Shown: positions 1-8,611, counted from the stretch's first letter. The stretch: 45,000 nt of DNA from Neobacillus sp. CF12 (GCF_030348765.1 NZ_JAUCEU010000007.1:3587501-3632500), one strand, 5' to 3'. Program-made: numbers and translations. The notes: generated by a model from the sequence alone, not told the origin.

Positions 1-740
<740 letters not shown>

Positions 741-768
741 GTTGATATAGCTCATTTGTTACGTTGGC

Positions 769-834
769 TTAGCTTTTATAAAAAGCTAAAAAATTGTTTG
801 TTGACGTTCTTGTTTGTTTAGTTTTCAAAGAGCA
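769..834 (-). promoter_or_regulatory. 16S leader with boxA-like antitermination motif and hairpin
   Basis: Between the last tRNA (Gly) and the 16S, the minus strand carries TGCTCTTTGAAAAC (821-834). This resembles the boxA antitermination element found before Bacillus 16S genes. It is followed at 769-789 by a hairpin with arms TTAGCTTT/AAAGCTAA, probably part of the leader or of the pre-16S processing structure. I see no promoter in this spacer, so the 16S appears to be transcribed from upstream of the tRNAs. Confidence 0.6.
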
Positions 835-848
835 ATTATTGGTAAAAT

Positions 849-922
849 TGGAGCGGGTGATGAGAATCGAACTCACAACATCAGCTTGGAAGGCTGAGGT
901 TTTACCACTAAACTACACCCGC
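849..922 (-). tRNA. tRNA-Gly (anticodon TCC)
   Basis: Cloverleaf on the minus strand with acceptor arms GCGGGTG/CACCCGC, anticodon TCC in the loop between CTCAG- and CTGAG-type arms, a GTTCGATTC T-loop and encoded 3' CCA. It is the last tRNA before the 16S. Confidence 0.97.
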
Positions 923-937
923 ATATAAAATTCCGAA

Positions 938-1014
938 TGGTCGGGAAGACAGGATTCGAACCTGCGACCCCTTGGTCCCAAACCAAGTGCTCTACCAAGC
1001 TGAGCTACTTCCCG
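938..1014 (-). tRNA. tRNA-Pro (anticodon TGG)
   Basis: Minus-strand cloverleaf with acceptor arms CGGGAAG/CTTCCCG, anticodon TGG flanked by CTTGG/CCAAG, T-loop GGTTCGAATCC, and encoded CCA at 938-940. Confidence 0.97.
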
Positions 1015-1021
1015 TAAAATA

Positions 1022-1098
1022 TGGCGCGCCCGAAAGGAGTCGAACCCATAACCTTCTGATCCGTAGTCAGACACTCTATCCAATTGAGCTACGGGCGC
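1022..1098 (-). tRNA. tRNA-Arg (anticodon ACG)
   Basis: Minus-strand cloverleaf with acceptor arms GCGCCCG/CGGGCGC and anticodon ACG (inosine at the wobble position, reading CGU/CGC/CGA). CCA is encoded at 1022-1024. This tRNA would decode the CGC codon proposed as specifier in the argS T-box at about 26300. Confidence 0.97.
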
Positions 1099-1161
1099 AA
1101 ACTTTCAAAAGTCAACTTTTACATTATATCAAATCTAATTTGATATGTCAACATCTTTTTT

Positions 1162-1247
<86 letters not shown>

Positions 1248-1309
1248 ATATATTTCAGCGACATTTAAAATCATACCAGATTAACAAGAATATTTCAAGA
1301 GTTAATTAT

Positions 1310-1394
1310 TGGTGCGGGTGAAGGGAGTCGAACCCCCACGCCTTGCGGCGCCAGATCCTAAGTCTGGTGCGTCTGCCAATTCCGCCACACCCGC
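1310..1394 (-). tRNA. tRNA-Leu (anticodon TAG)
   Basis: Class II tRNA (85 nt) with acceptor arms GCGGGTG/CACCCGC, anticodon TAG in loop CTTAGGA, long variable arm, and encoded CCA at 1310-1312. Confidence 0.97.
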
Positions 1395-1416
1395 ATATAA
1401 AGTATAAAACATAAAA

Positions 1417-1492
1417 TGGTGAGCCATGAAGGACTCGAACCTTCGACCCTCTGATTAAAAGTCAGATGCTCTACCAACTGAGCTAATGGCTC
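1417..1492 (-). tRNA. tRNA-Lys (anticodon TTT), CCA encoded
   Basis: Minus-strand cloverleaf with acceptor arms GAGCCAT/ATGGCTC, anticodon TTT in loop CTTTTAA, and encoded CCA at 1417-1419. A second tRNA-Lys with an identical visible body lies at the right edge of the window (from 44936), but that copy does not encode CCA. Confidence 0.97.
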
Positions 1493-1562
1493 ACAATCAC
1501 TTAAAATACCTTACGGTATTTTCCGCAAAATCCGCTGAAGTCTTTCCAGGGATATTATAATT

Positions 1563-1637
1563 TGGCTGGGCTAGCTGGATTTGAACCAACGCATGTCGCA
1601 GTCAAAGTGCGATGCCTTACCGCTTGGCTATAGCCCA
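1563..1637 (-). tRNA. tRNA-Gln (anticodon TTG)
   Basis: Minus-strand cloverleaf with acceptor arms TGGGCTA/TAGCCCA, anticodon TTG in loop CTTTGAC between CGCA and TGCG, G discriminator and encoded CCA. Confidence 0.97.
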
Positions 1638-1660
1638 ATATTATTAAGACTAATAAAAAA

Positions 1661-1737
1661 TGGCGGTCCGGACGGGACTCGAACCCGCGACCTCCTGCGT
1701 GACAGGCAGGCATTCTAACCAACTGAACTACCGGACC
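1661..1737 (-). tRNA. tRNA-Asp (anticodon GTC)
   Basis: Minus-strand cloverleaf with acceptor arms GGTCCGG/CCGGACC, anticodon GTC in loop CTGTCAC, and encoded CCA at 1661-1663. Confidence 0.97.
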
Positions 1738-1790
1738 AAATGATATTTTAAATAAGAAACAGGAAATGAGCTATATTCATCTCCCGTCCC

Positions 1791-1865
1791 TGATGACCCC
1801 TACGGGATTCGAACCCGTGTTACCTCCGTGAAAGGGAGGTGTCTTAACCACTTGACCAAGGGGCC
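1791..1865 (-). tRNA. tRNA-Glu (anticodon TTC), 3' end encoded as TCA
   Basis: Minus-strand cloverleaf with acceptor arms GGCCCCT/AGGGGTC and anticodon TTC. The three bases after the discriminator read TCA, not CCA. The body ends at 1794, so CCA must be made by trimming and the CCA-adding enzyme. The TCA may be a point change in a once-encoded CCA. Confidence 0.95.
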
Positions 1866-1874
1866 AATTTTTTA

Positions 1875-1965
1875 TGGCGGAGAAGGAGGGATTTGAACCC
1901 TCGCGCCGGTTACCCGACCTACACCCTTAGCAGGGGCGCCTCTTCAGCCTCTTGAGTACTTCCCC
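1875..1965 (-). tRNA. tRNA-Ser (anticodon GCT)
   Basis: Class II tRNA (91 nt) with long variable arm, anticodon GCT, and CCA encoded at 1875-1877. Acceptor arm GGGGAAG pairs with CTTCTCC, including one G-U. A degraded sequence resembling its two ends is found at 44797-44877. Confidence 0.97.
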
Positions 1966-1973
1966 ATAAAAAA

Positions 1974-2048
1974 TGGCTCCGCAGGTAGGACTCGAACCTA
2001 CGACCGATCGGTTAACAGCCGATAGCTCTACCACTGAGCTACTGCGGA
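1974..2048 (-). tRNA. tRNA-Asn (anticodon GTT)
   Basis: Minus-strand cloverleaf with acceptor arms TCCGCAG/CTGCGGA, anticodon GTT in loop CTGTTAA, and encoded CCA at 1974-1976. It is the first gene of the tRNA run in the direction of transcription. Confidence 0.97.
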
Positions 2049-2103
2049 ATAATATAATGTAGTTTTCAATCAAACAAGCACGTTCACCTTGTCGACTCTT
2101 TAC

Positions 2104-2132
2104 ATTATAATGACGATGTATTATAAAGTCAA
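2104..2132 (-). promoter_or_regulatory. Strong SigA-type promoter of the tRNA-16S operon
   Basis: On the minus strand, TTGACT (2127-2132) and TATAAT (2104-2109) are 17 bp apart, close to the ideal vegetative promoter. It lies about 55 bp before tRNA-Asn and just after the stop of the sprT-like gene. It is the only promoter I see before the tRNAs and the 16S. Confidence 0.8.
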
Positions 2133-2169
2133 TATGATTTTCGGATAAAATAATCTGCAAATTATTTCC

Positions 2170-2643
2170 TTAATCTCCTTGTAACTCCATTACCTTTTTA
2201 AGCTTCCCTCTGCACTTTCCACACACGTATCGACTTATATTAATGCTTCGTTTTCTTTTATATTGCTGATGGCATTTTGTACATTCATAAAGGAGGATTT
2301 TATTAGAGGTGCGTTTCTTAGGTTTTTCTAGAAGAGGACTGCAAAATCTCGGTGCGCCTACTTTCTTTAACAGCATTTTAAAATCTTGATCTCGGTGCTG
2401 ATATCCTTTTCCCTCTATATGAAGATGGTAGTGACAGAGTTCATGTTTGATAATTCCGATTAGCTCGTTAAGACCTAGTTGATCTAAGTATTTCTTATTG
2501 ATATCGATATTGTGAGTGCCAAGCAGATACCTTCCACCCGTTGACCGCAGCCTGCTATTAAAGGAGGCTTTATGCCTAAAAGTCTTACCAAAAGATTCAA
2601 TCGAGACTTTTTCGACAAGTTTCTGTAGTTCTTTATCCTCCAT
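2170..2643 (-). CDS. SprT-like metalloprotease-fold protein (YdcK type)
   Basis: A 157-residue SprT family protein. The zinc-protease motif HELCH is at residues 67-71, and a C-terminal zinc ribbon is formed by Cys121, Cys124, Cys141 and Cys144. SprT-like proteins share a fold with the DNA-protein crosslink protease Spartan; the substrate of the Bacillus member is not known to me. ATG at 2643 is preceded by GGAGG about 7 bases upstream. It is placed as in B. subtilis, where ydcK lies next to cmpA/tex and a tRNA cluster. It is read away from cmpA, and its stop lies only 38 bp before the tRNA promoter. Confidence 0.9.
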   Translation of the reverse strand: MEDKELQKLVEKVSIESFGKTFRHKASFNSRLRSTGGRYLLGTHNIDINKKYLDQLGLNELIGIIKHELCHYHLHIEGKGYQHRDQDFKMLLKKVGAPRFCSPLLEKPKKRTSNKILLYECTKCHQQYKRKRSINISRYVCGKCRGKLKKVMELQGD

Positions 2644-2737
2644 TTACCTTACCTCCTTACAAAAAAGCGAACGTGACAACCTATTATAGCATATATTGTA
2701 GATACCTATAATGATCTACTTTTCGGGAGGGTTAACT

Positions 2738-2848
2738 ATGCCGACTTGGTTTCAAAACCAAATGAAAAGAGCTTTCTACGAGAAGGACCGATACCAAATT
2801 AAACTGCTAAACCAGTGCTGGTTTTTTTACAGAAAAAAACAAAGTTAA
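2738..2848 (+). CDS. cmpA: CmpA, small spore cortex morphogenetic protein
   Basis: A 36-residue protein, too short for most ORF cut-offs. ATG at 2738 follows GGAGGG by 6 bases. The protein begins MPTWFQNQMKRAF and contains IKLLNQCWFFYRKK near its end, which closely matches my memory of B. subtilis CmpA (37 residues). In B. subtilis this SigE-made mother-cell protein works with SpoIVA and ClpXP in the checkpoint linking coat and cortex assembly. It lies between tex and the sprT-like gene, as I recall for B. subtilis. It is divergent from the sprT-like gene (94 bp gap) and convergent with tex. I could not pick out a convincing SigE promoter here. Confidence 0.92.
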   Translation: MPTWFQNQMKRAFYEKDRYQIKLLNQCWFFYRKKQS

Positions 2849-2868
2849 TAAAAACGTGCTTTCCTTAT

Positions 2869-2902
2869 AGGGACCATTTTTATGGTTCTTTTACGTTTTC
2901 TG
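2869..2902 (+). terminator. Hairpin downstream of cmpA
   Basis: GGACCAT/ATGGTTC arms (one G-U pair) around a T loop, followed by a T-rich run. It is a plausible intrinsic terminator for the short cmpA transcript. Confidence 0.5.
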
Positions 2903-2944
2903 GCTTCATGAACCTTTTATGAACTGAACTGACCTTTAAGCCAC

Positions 2945-2993
2945 AAAAATCAGATGACCCAACGCTATGCGATTGGATCATCTATTTTTTACT
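2945..2993. terminator. Bidirectional terminator between cmpA and tex
   Basis: Arms AGATGACCCAA and TTGGATCATCT (one mismatch) enclose a short loop. There are A residues on the left and a run of Ts on the right, so it can stop transcripts from both sides. It lies directly after the tex stop codon. Confidence 0.75.
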
Positions 2994-3001
2994 TATTTTC
3001 T

Positions 3002-5176
3002 TTACTTAGACGGCGGCAGCATGGTTAATGCCACTCGTCCTTTTTTCATATCAACCGAATCAACCCAGACAGTTACAACATCACCAACAGATACAATGTC
3101 TAATGGGTGCTTCACAAAACGATTACTTAGCTTAGATATATGAACAAGTCCATCCTGCTTAACACCGATGTCCACAAACGCACCAAAATCAACTACATTC
3201 CTTACTGTACCCTGCAATTCCATCCCTGCACTTAAATCTTCTAATTTTAAGACATCCTTTTTCAATAGAGGACGCGGCAAGTCGTCACGCGGATCTCGTT
3301 CTGGTCTAACAAGTGCCTCAATGATATCTTTCAACGTTAGTTCGCCAATGGACAATTCAGCAGACACCGTTTTTAAATCTAGAGCACTCAGCGCATCTTT
3401 TAATTCAGCACTGCCTAAATCATCCGTAGAAAAGCCGAGATTTGCTAATAACTTCTTCACTTCATCATAGTTCTCCGGGTGAATTCCGGTACGGTCTAAC
3501 GGCTGCTTACCGTCTAATACACGCAAGAAGCCAATAGCTTGTTCATATGTTTTTGCCCCTAGGCGTGGGACTTTCTTTAATTGCACCCTGCTAGTAAACT
3601 TCCCTTCCTCTTCTCTTTTCTTCACGATATTATGGGCTGCGGTTTTTGTTAGCCCTGCAACATATTGAAGTAAAGAGGCTGAGGCTGTATTTACATTCAC
3701 ACCAACCCTGTTAACTGCCGTTTCAACAACAAAATGCAGCGATTCCGATAGTCGTTTTTGCGTAACATCATGCTGGTATTGACCGACCCCAACTGATTTA
3801 GGGTCAATTTTCACTAACTCAGCAAGTGGATCCTGTAATCTTCTTGCGATTGAAACCGCACTTCTTTCTTCTACTTGGAAATCAGGAAACTCTTCTCTGG
3901 CTATATCAGACGCTGAGTACACACTTGCACCAGCTTCATTCACGATTAAATAAAAGATTTCCTCATCCATTTCCTTAAGGATATCCGCCACGAATTGTTC
4001 GGTCTCTCGTGACGCTGTTCCATTCCCAATGGCAGCCATCTCTACTTTATAGTCACGAAGAATTCGAATGAATTTCTCCTTTGCTTCCTTTGACTTCGAT
4101 ACAGGCGGATGCGGATAGATGACATCAATTTTCAACACCTTACCTGTTTCATCAACGACTGCAAGCTTACAACCTGTCCGATAAGCCGGATCCACACCAA
4201 TAACCACTTTTCCTTTTAAAGGAGGCTGCAATAGTAAATTGCGAAGATTTTCTGAGAAGATATGAATGGCTTGCTCTTCACCTTTATCATTTAACTCACT
4301 TCGAATTTCCCTTTCGATCGAAGGCTGAATCAGACGCTTATAACTATCCTCAATTGCTTCAATGACAATTGCTGAAGCCGGTGAATGCTGAGCACGGATC
4401 CATTTCCTTGATAGGTAGGAAAGGATAATATCATTATTCATTTTAATTGATACTCTTAAGATATCTTCTTTTTCACCACGATTTAACGCAAGAATACGAT
4501 GTGGAACAATTTTATTCACAGGCTCTTCGTACTCATAATACATTTCATAAACCTTTTTCTCGTCTTTTTCCGCATCTTTCACAGTCGACTCAACTTTACC
4601 TGACTTAAAGGTCTCATTCCGAATCCATTTTCGGCTTTCAGCATCATCAGAAATCATTTCAGCGATGATATCCTTTGCTCCAGTGATTGCTTCTTCAACT
4701 GTTAGCACTTCTTTTTCATCGGATAAAAATTCCTTAGCTTTGTCCTCAATTGGAGTCATCGGAAAGGTTAATATCCACTCTGCCAATGGCTCTAAACCCT
4801 TTTCTTTTGCAACAGTTGCCTTGGTACGTCGTTTTTGTTTATACGGACGGTATAAATCTTCGACCTCTTGGAGCTTTTCTGCTTTTGTTATTTTATGTGT
4901 GAGTTCATCTGTTAATTTTCCTTGTTCCGCAATGGTCCGAAGGACTTCTTCTTTCCTTTGCTCAAGGTTTTGTATGTATTGCCAGCGTTCCTGGATATTT
5001 CTTATTTGAACTTCATCTAGTGCCCCCGTCATTTCTTTGCGGTAGCGGGCGATAAATGGCACTGTGTTCCCCTCATTCAATAAAGAGATAACACTTTTCA
5101 CCTGTTTATGAGATATTGTTAACTCCGCAGCTACCTTCACAAGAAGCTGTTCATCTTTTACAACTGTATCATTCAC
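3002..5176 (-). CDS. tex: Tex/YdcI family S1 RNA-binding protein
   Basis: A cytoplasmic nucleic-acid-binding protein of the Tex family (about 720 residues in relatives; 724 here). Parts in order: an N-terminal helical region with a FIARYRKE motif near residue 45; a central YqgF/RNase H-like domain starting at VVIGVDPAYRTGCKL near 325; helix-hairpin-helix segments at about 490-560; and a C-terminal S1 domain (GTVRNVVDFGAFVDIG) near 650-720. I chose the GTG at 5176 because GGAGG (5185-5189) sits 8 bases upstream; an in-frame ATG at 5203 lies before that ribosome-binding site. It is a single gene ending in a bidirectional terminator. Role in transcription or translation is inferred from the family. 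Confidence 0.93.
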   Translation of the reverse strand: MNDTVVKDEQLLVKVAAELTISHKQVKSVISLLNEGNTVPFIARYRKEMTGALDEVQIRNIQERWQYIQNLEQRKEEVLRTIAEQGKLTDELTHKITKAEKLQEVEDLYRPYKQKRRTKATVAKEKGLEPLAEWILTFPMTPIEDKAKEFLSDEKEVLTVEEAITGAKDIIAEMISDDAESRKWIRNETFKSGKVESTVKDAEKDEKKVYEMYYEYEEPVNKIVPHRILALNRGEKEDILRVSIKMNNDIILSYLSRKWIRAQHSPASAIVIEAIEDSYKRLIQPSIEREIRSELNDKGEEQAIHIFSENLRNLLLQPPLKGKVVIGVDPAYRTGCKLAVVDETGKVLKIDVIYPHPPVSKSKEAKEKFIRILRDYKVEMAAIGNGTASRETEQFVADILKEMDEEIFYLIVNEAGASVYSASDIAREEFPDFQVEERSAVSIARRLQDPLAELVKIDPKSVGVGQYQHDVTQKRLSESLHFVVETAVNRVGVNVNTASASLLQYVAGLTKTAAHNIVKKREEEGKFTSRVQLKKVPRLGAKTYEQAIGFLRVLDGKQPLDRTGIHPENYDEVKKLLANLGFSTDDLGSAELKDALSALDLKTVSAELSIGELTLKDIIEALVRPERDPRDDLPRPLLKKDVLKLEDLSAGMELQGTVRNVVDFGAFVDIGVKQDGLVHISKLSNRFVKHPLDIVSVGDVVTVWVDSVDMKKGRVALTMLPPSK

Positions 5177-5261
5177 AATACAAACCTCCATTCCTATTAC
5201 CATATTGTATCAAATTAACTCTATCGATTCATTACAGGAGCAGTTTCTTCTTACAAATAAA

Positions 5262-5290
5262 AAAATAGCAAGCTAAAGCAGCTTGCTAAA
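5262..5290 (-). terminator. Second terminator between ndoA and tex
   Basis: Perfect 8-bp arms AGCAAGCT/AGCTTGCT, followed on the minus strand by ATTTTTTTAT. It lies about 40 bp beyond the ndoA terminator although no gene lies between them. It may be a leftover of the sigB operon, which occupies this site in B. subtilis. Confidence 0.75.
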
Positions 5291-5323
5291 CAGGAAACAA
5301 ATATGAGGGCAGAACATACGTAT

Positions 5324-5352
5324 AAAAAAACGCTCTTTCTAAAAAGAGCGTG
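5324..5352 (-). terminator. ndoA terminator
   Basis: Arms ACGCTCTTT/AAAGAGCGT with a short loop, then TTTTTTTATA on the minus strand, 7 bases after the ndoA stop codon. Confidence 0.85.
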
Positions 5353-5358
5353 CATAGA

Positions 5359-5709
5359 CTAAAATTCGATGAGTCCTATACTTACTCGCAAGGCTTCATC
5401 CACTTTTTCCATCATTTCGTCATCGAGATGGGTTATTTTATCGGTTAACCGCTGTTTATCAATTGTACGAATCTGTTCTAAAAGTATGACTGAATCTCGT
5501 TCAAAACCGTAACGCTTCGCATCAATTTCTACATGAGTGGGAAGCTTCGCTTTTTGAATTTGTGCTGTAATCGCTGCAACAATAACTGTGGGACTAAACC
5601 GATTCCCGATGTCGTTTTGAATGACAAGTACAGGACGGACGCCGCCTTGTTCAGAACCAACAACTGGGGATAGGTCCGCGAAATAAACGTCACCACGCTT
5701 GACAATCAA
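5359..5709 (-). CDS. ndoA: EndoA (MazF/PemK-family) mRNA endoribonuclease toxin
   Basis: A 116-residue toxin of the type II system EndoA/EndoAI. In B. subtilis it cleaves mRNA at UACAU sequences. The MazF fold starts with [21 protein letters not shown] and contains RPVLVIQND, typical of the family, with near-identity to B. subtilis EndoA. The start is TTG at 5709, with GGAGGG 7 bases upstream lying inside the last codons of the antitoxin gene, so translation of the two is probably coupled (4 bp between stop and start). A terminator follows at once, and no sigB operon genes come after it, unlike B. subtilis. Confidence 0.95.
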   Translation of the reverse strand: MIVKRGDVYFADLSPVVGSEQGGVRPVLVIQNDIGNRFSPTVIVAAITAQIQKAKLPTHVEIDAKRYGFERDSVILLEQIRTIDKQRLTDKITHLDDEMMEKVDEALRVSIGLIEF

Positions 5710-5713
5710 GGGA

Positions 5714-5995
5714 TTACCCTCCGCTTACAAGACGTTCAACTGTGTGTTCTGCCTCAAATTCTGCTTGAAACATTTCCGATGCAATCGTCAAATTGATCAT
5801 CGCCATTTCCATGTACCCACGTCTCATGGATTCGCGAATTTGTCTCTTTTTACGTTCGCGTAAATACATTTTGGTTGCTTGATAAATAAACTCGCTCCGG
5901 TTAACGTTTTCTAATTTTACAAAACCATCTAACTCGGTTAAAAGATGTTGCGGTAACTTTACTAAGATTTCCGTAGTTGCGCCGGATTCAGACAC
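5714..5995 (-). CDS. ndoAI: EndoAI antitoxin (ribbon-helix-helix)
   Basis: A 93-residue antitoxin that binds and inhibits EndoA and probably binds DNA through its N-terminal ribbon-helix-helix region ([15 protein letters not shown]). The C-terminal part ends ...[10 protein letters not shown] as in B. subtilis. An ATG at 6001 would add two residues, but it is only 3 bases from the GGAGG. GTG at 5995, 9 bases from GGAGG, gives MSESGATTE, which matches the B. subtilis start MSES, so I prefer it. It is upstream of ndoA in one operon, with alr further upstream. Confidence 0.93.
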   Translation of the reverse strand: MSESGATTEILVKLPQHLLTELDGFVKLENVNRSEFIYQATKMYLRERKKRQIRESMRRGYMEMAMINLTIASEMFQAEFEAEHTVERLVSGG

Positions 5996-6084
5996 AAACA
6001 TACACCTCCACCATCACTACACACCATTTTTTCTATCTACCATATTTAATAATACCACTTAATGCCCAACATGCATAGACTAAA

Positions 6085-6104
6085 TATAATACTTCTGTAT
6101 TATA
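6085..6104. repeat. Inverted repeat between alr and ndoAI
   Basis: A perfect palindrome with arms TATAATAC and GTATTATA around TTCT, in the 178-bp gap before the antitoxin gene. Both arms contain TATAAT-like bases, so it could be a -10 region, an operator for autoregulation by the antitoxin, or a hairpin. No function is proven by sequence. Confidence 0.4.
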
Positions 6105-6179
6105 GGCCAAACAAACTACCTTTTATGCACTAAAATTCCGCATTATCATAAATATGTTCATTTTTGATTATTAGCCCAG

Positions 6180-7343
6180 TTATTCGTGGAGAAGATAATT
6201 TTTTAATACGACAATTTCCCCAGCTTGTTTATATAGGCGCGGTACTCTAGTAGAAATTATACAAGGAACTTCGTAGTTGATTGTCTCTAGTTTCCTGGCA
6301 ATTTCATTTACAGAAATGAATTCATCTTTCTGTTTACCAATCAGCGTAACGGTGGTCCCAACTGGAACACCATGTGGTAATCTTACCATACATTGATCCA
6401 TACAAATCCTGCCAACAATTGGAACTCTTTTTCCTTCTATCAACACTTCCTGCCCTTGGAGACGACGAATCCATCCGTCCGCATAACCAATTGGAATCGT
6501 CCCAATCCACTCTTCGCCTTCTGTCTCATAAGTAGCACCATAACTTACTTTATCACCCTTATCGAGCTTTTTCACTTGAACAAGCCGCGACCTTAAGGAA
6601 AATGCCTCCTTAAGAGGAAAAGGCAATTCATGTTCAATTTCTGGAGAAGGTGTTAATCCATACATAGCAATCCCTAGACGAACAGCATTAAAGTTGGCTT
6701 TAGAGAAACGTAAAGCTGCCGCACTATTGCTGCTATGGATATATCTCGGCTTTTCCTTCAGCACTGAAAGCAGATCATGAAATAACTCTATTTGTTTATC
6801 GAAGTAAGTTTGGTCTACTTCATCTGCTGTGGCAAAGTGAGTAAAGATCCCCTCGATATTGAGCCGTTCATCGCTTGAAATCAATTCCACAACCGCCGCC
6901 AATTCATCCTTTGTGCGGATTCCAATCCTTCCCATTCCAGTATCAAGCTTAATATGGACTTGAAGTACCCTATCTTTAGGAAGATAGGGTTGAGCCGCTT
7001 TTACCCATTCCAGCTGAAACACGGTAATGGTGATGTCAAACTTGACCGCCAACTCGACATCCTCTGGACGCGTTGCACCTAAAACTAGGATGGGTGCATC
7101 TACTCCCTTATTCCGGAGGGCGATGGCTTCATCCATAAATGCTACTGCTAGATATGTCGCTCCTGACTTCAGCGCGCTTTTTGCAACCTGAAGGTCTCCA
7201 TGACCGTACCCGTTTGCTTTTATGACAGCTATGATTTCCACGTTTTCCGGCAAATGTTTTTTAACGGAGGCAACATTATCGGAAATACAATCTAAATCAA
7301 CCTCCGCCCATGTATCTCTATAGAAATAGCCCTGCTCTGTCAT
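6180..7343 (-). CDS. alr: Alanine racemase
   Basis: PLP-dependent racemase making D-alanine for peptidoglycan (387 residues, normal length). An N-terminal TIM barrel carries the PLP lysine K42 in AVIKANGYGHG. The catalytic tyrosine of the C-terminal domain is Y268 in VSYGAT, followed by IGYADG. It lies between the ydcC lipoprotein and ndoAI-ndoA as in B. subtilis. A terminator after ydcC (7432-7462) suggests alr has its own promoter. It supplies the D-Ala that Ddl (16774-17856) joins into D-Ala-D-Ala. Confidence 0.97.
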   Translation of the reverse strand: MTEQGYFYRDTWAEVDLDCISDNVASVKKHLPENVEIIAVIKANGYGHGDLQVAKSALKSGATYLAVAFMDEAIALRNKGVDAPILVLGATRPEDVELAVKFDITITVFQLEWVKAAQPYLPKDRVLQVHIKLDTGMGRIGIRTKDELAAVVELISSDERLNIEGIFTHFATADEVDQTYFDKQIELFHDLLSVLKEKPRYIHSSNSAAALRFSKANFNAVRLGIAMYGLTPSPEIEHELPFPLKEAFSLRSRLVQVKKLDKGDKVSYGATYETEGEEWIGTIPIGYADGWIRRLQGQEVLIEGKRVPIVGRICMDQCMVRLPHGVPVGTTVTLIGKQKDEFISVNEIARKLETINYEVPCIISTRVPRLYKQAGEIVVLKNYLLHE

Positions 7344-7429
7344 TATTCCACTTCCTAATAACTTAAGTCACTTATATATTATTTTATCTTTACCTTATTG
7401 ATTATCAAACTTGTTATGGAACATGTCAA

Positions 7430-7462
7430 ATAAAAAACAGACCCGAGTCGTGGGCCTGTAAG
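7430..7462 (-). terminator. ydcC terminator
   Basis: The minus strand reads ACAGGCCC, a short loop, GGGTCTGT (one mismatch), then TTTTTTATTT, just after the ydcC stop codon. Confidence 0.8.
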
Positions 7463-7470
7463 GTTAAAAT

Positions 7471-8490
7471 TTATTTTTCGACATCACCTTGGACTGTTCT
7501 TGCAATCTCAACGAGTTCTTTCTCTGTTAAGTCGTTTGAGGCAATCATGTAGTCAACACCATCCATGGTCCACGTAATCGAACCTTCAGATACAGCACCA
7601 ATGGTAACACCTAGATCAACTAGATCTCCGTCCACATAAGTAGGTGAAGTCGAAGCTTCTTTCACTGTCACCTTTTCTTGTACAAGTGTAAATGACTTTT
7701 CACCTCCGTAGGTTAAGACGACACGTTTACCATTTTCAAGTTTCACTTCTTTTTCATCGACTAACTTTGCTCCTAAGTCGGAGGTAGGATATTTGACCGT
7801 AAATGCTGCATCCATACTATCTGCCATAACAGGCAGGTTAAGATCAGCACGAGTCATATTCTTTTTCATATCGAAGTCACTGTCATCAAAACTTGCATTA
7901 AACTTAACTTTAGAAAATTCCACAGTTACAAGTGCATTTCGATCTGGATCCATTACTTTTACCATTGCTGGTGATAAGTCCTCTTTGTTGAGTTTAATTT
8001 CTTGGATTGGCAGCATACTATTGTTTTGATAACGGGTTTTCGTTTCAAAAACATAATGTTCCTTCGTAGAAGAGAATTTGGATTCTTTATCTTCAACAAT
8101 ATCTTTGATTAATGATTCATATAAATAAGCTTGGCTGCTATTTTGTGGCCAATCACTTTGGAATTTGAAACTCTTTTTCAGTGCAGGCGTTAAGACAAAT
8201 ACCCCTTCATTATTCCGTAAAATCATCTGACTTTGGTCTTTTTCTGCATTTTTTAAATTTACACGATAGAACGTTGGGTCCTTATGCCAGATTTCTACGT
8301 TATACACCTGTGAATCCGTGCCCATTTTCAACGTCATTTTTGCATCTACTTTATAGCCCGTTAAGTCATTTAGTTTTCCATTTAACTCTTTCACCACATC
8401 ATCTTTTGACTTAGAGCCACAGGCAGCTAGTAGAAAGATGACCATTAACCCCGTAAACACAAGCAAAAACCTTTTCTTCAATTCCTTCAA
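7471..8490 (-). CDS. ydcC: Outer-surface lipoprotein, YdcC type (sporulation-linked)
   Basis: A 339-residue lipoprotein with signal peptide KKRFLLVFTGLMVIFLLAAC; lipobox LAAC puts the lipid-bearing cysteine at residue 24. The mature part looks like the LolA/LolB-like, DUF4367-containing family in Bacillus: a beta-rich carrier-like region and a C-terminal domain with ITWTMDGVDYMIAS. B. subtilis ydcC lies in the same place and, as I recall, belongs to the SigE regulon. Consistent with this, a good SigE-type promoter is seen at 8552-8580. A role in mother-cell envelope work during spore formation is inferred. Confidence 0.85.
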   Translation of the reverse strand: MKELKKRFLLVFTGLMVIFLLAACGSKSKDDVVKELNGKLNDLTGYKVDAKMTLKMGTDSQVYNVEIWHKDPTFYRVNLKNAEKDQSQMILRNNEGVFVLTPALKKSFKFQSDWPQNSSQAYLYESLIKDIVEDKESKFSSTKEHYVFETKTRYQNNSMLPIQEIKLNKEDLSPAMVKVMDPDRNALVTVEFSKVKFNASFDDSDFDMKKNMTRADLNLPVMADSMDAAFTVKYPTSDLGAKLVDEKEVKLENGKRVVLTYGGEKSFTLVQEKVTVKEASTSPTYVDGDLVDLGVTIGAVSEGSITWTMDGVDYMIASNDLTEKELVEIARTVQGDVEK

Positions 8491-8551
8491 CCCCTTCTTG
8501 TCTCATTTTCATATGAATATAAAGAAGACTTGTCTCTCCCATTTCCCTATG

Positions 8552-8580
8552 AATATATGAGACAACCTTAAGGAATATGA
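8552..8580 (-). promoter_or_regulatory. Candidate SigE promoter for ydcC
   Basis: On the minus strand TCATATT (8574-8580) and CATATATT (8552-8559) are 14 bp apart. The SigE consensus, from memory, is KMATATT, 13-15 bp, CATACAHT. The predicted start of transcription is about 55 bp before the ydcC start codon. The region also holds inverted copies of TTGTCTCAT/ATGAGACAA (from about 8498 and at 8557-8565). Confidence 0.6.
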
Positions 8581-8611
8581 TAAAGGTTTGTCCGTTAGAG
8601 GATGATTTTTC

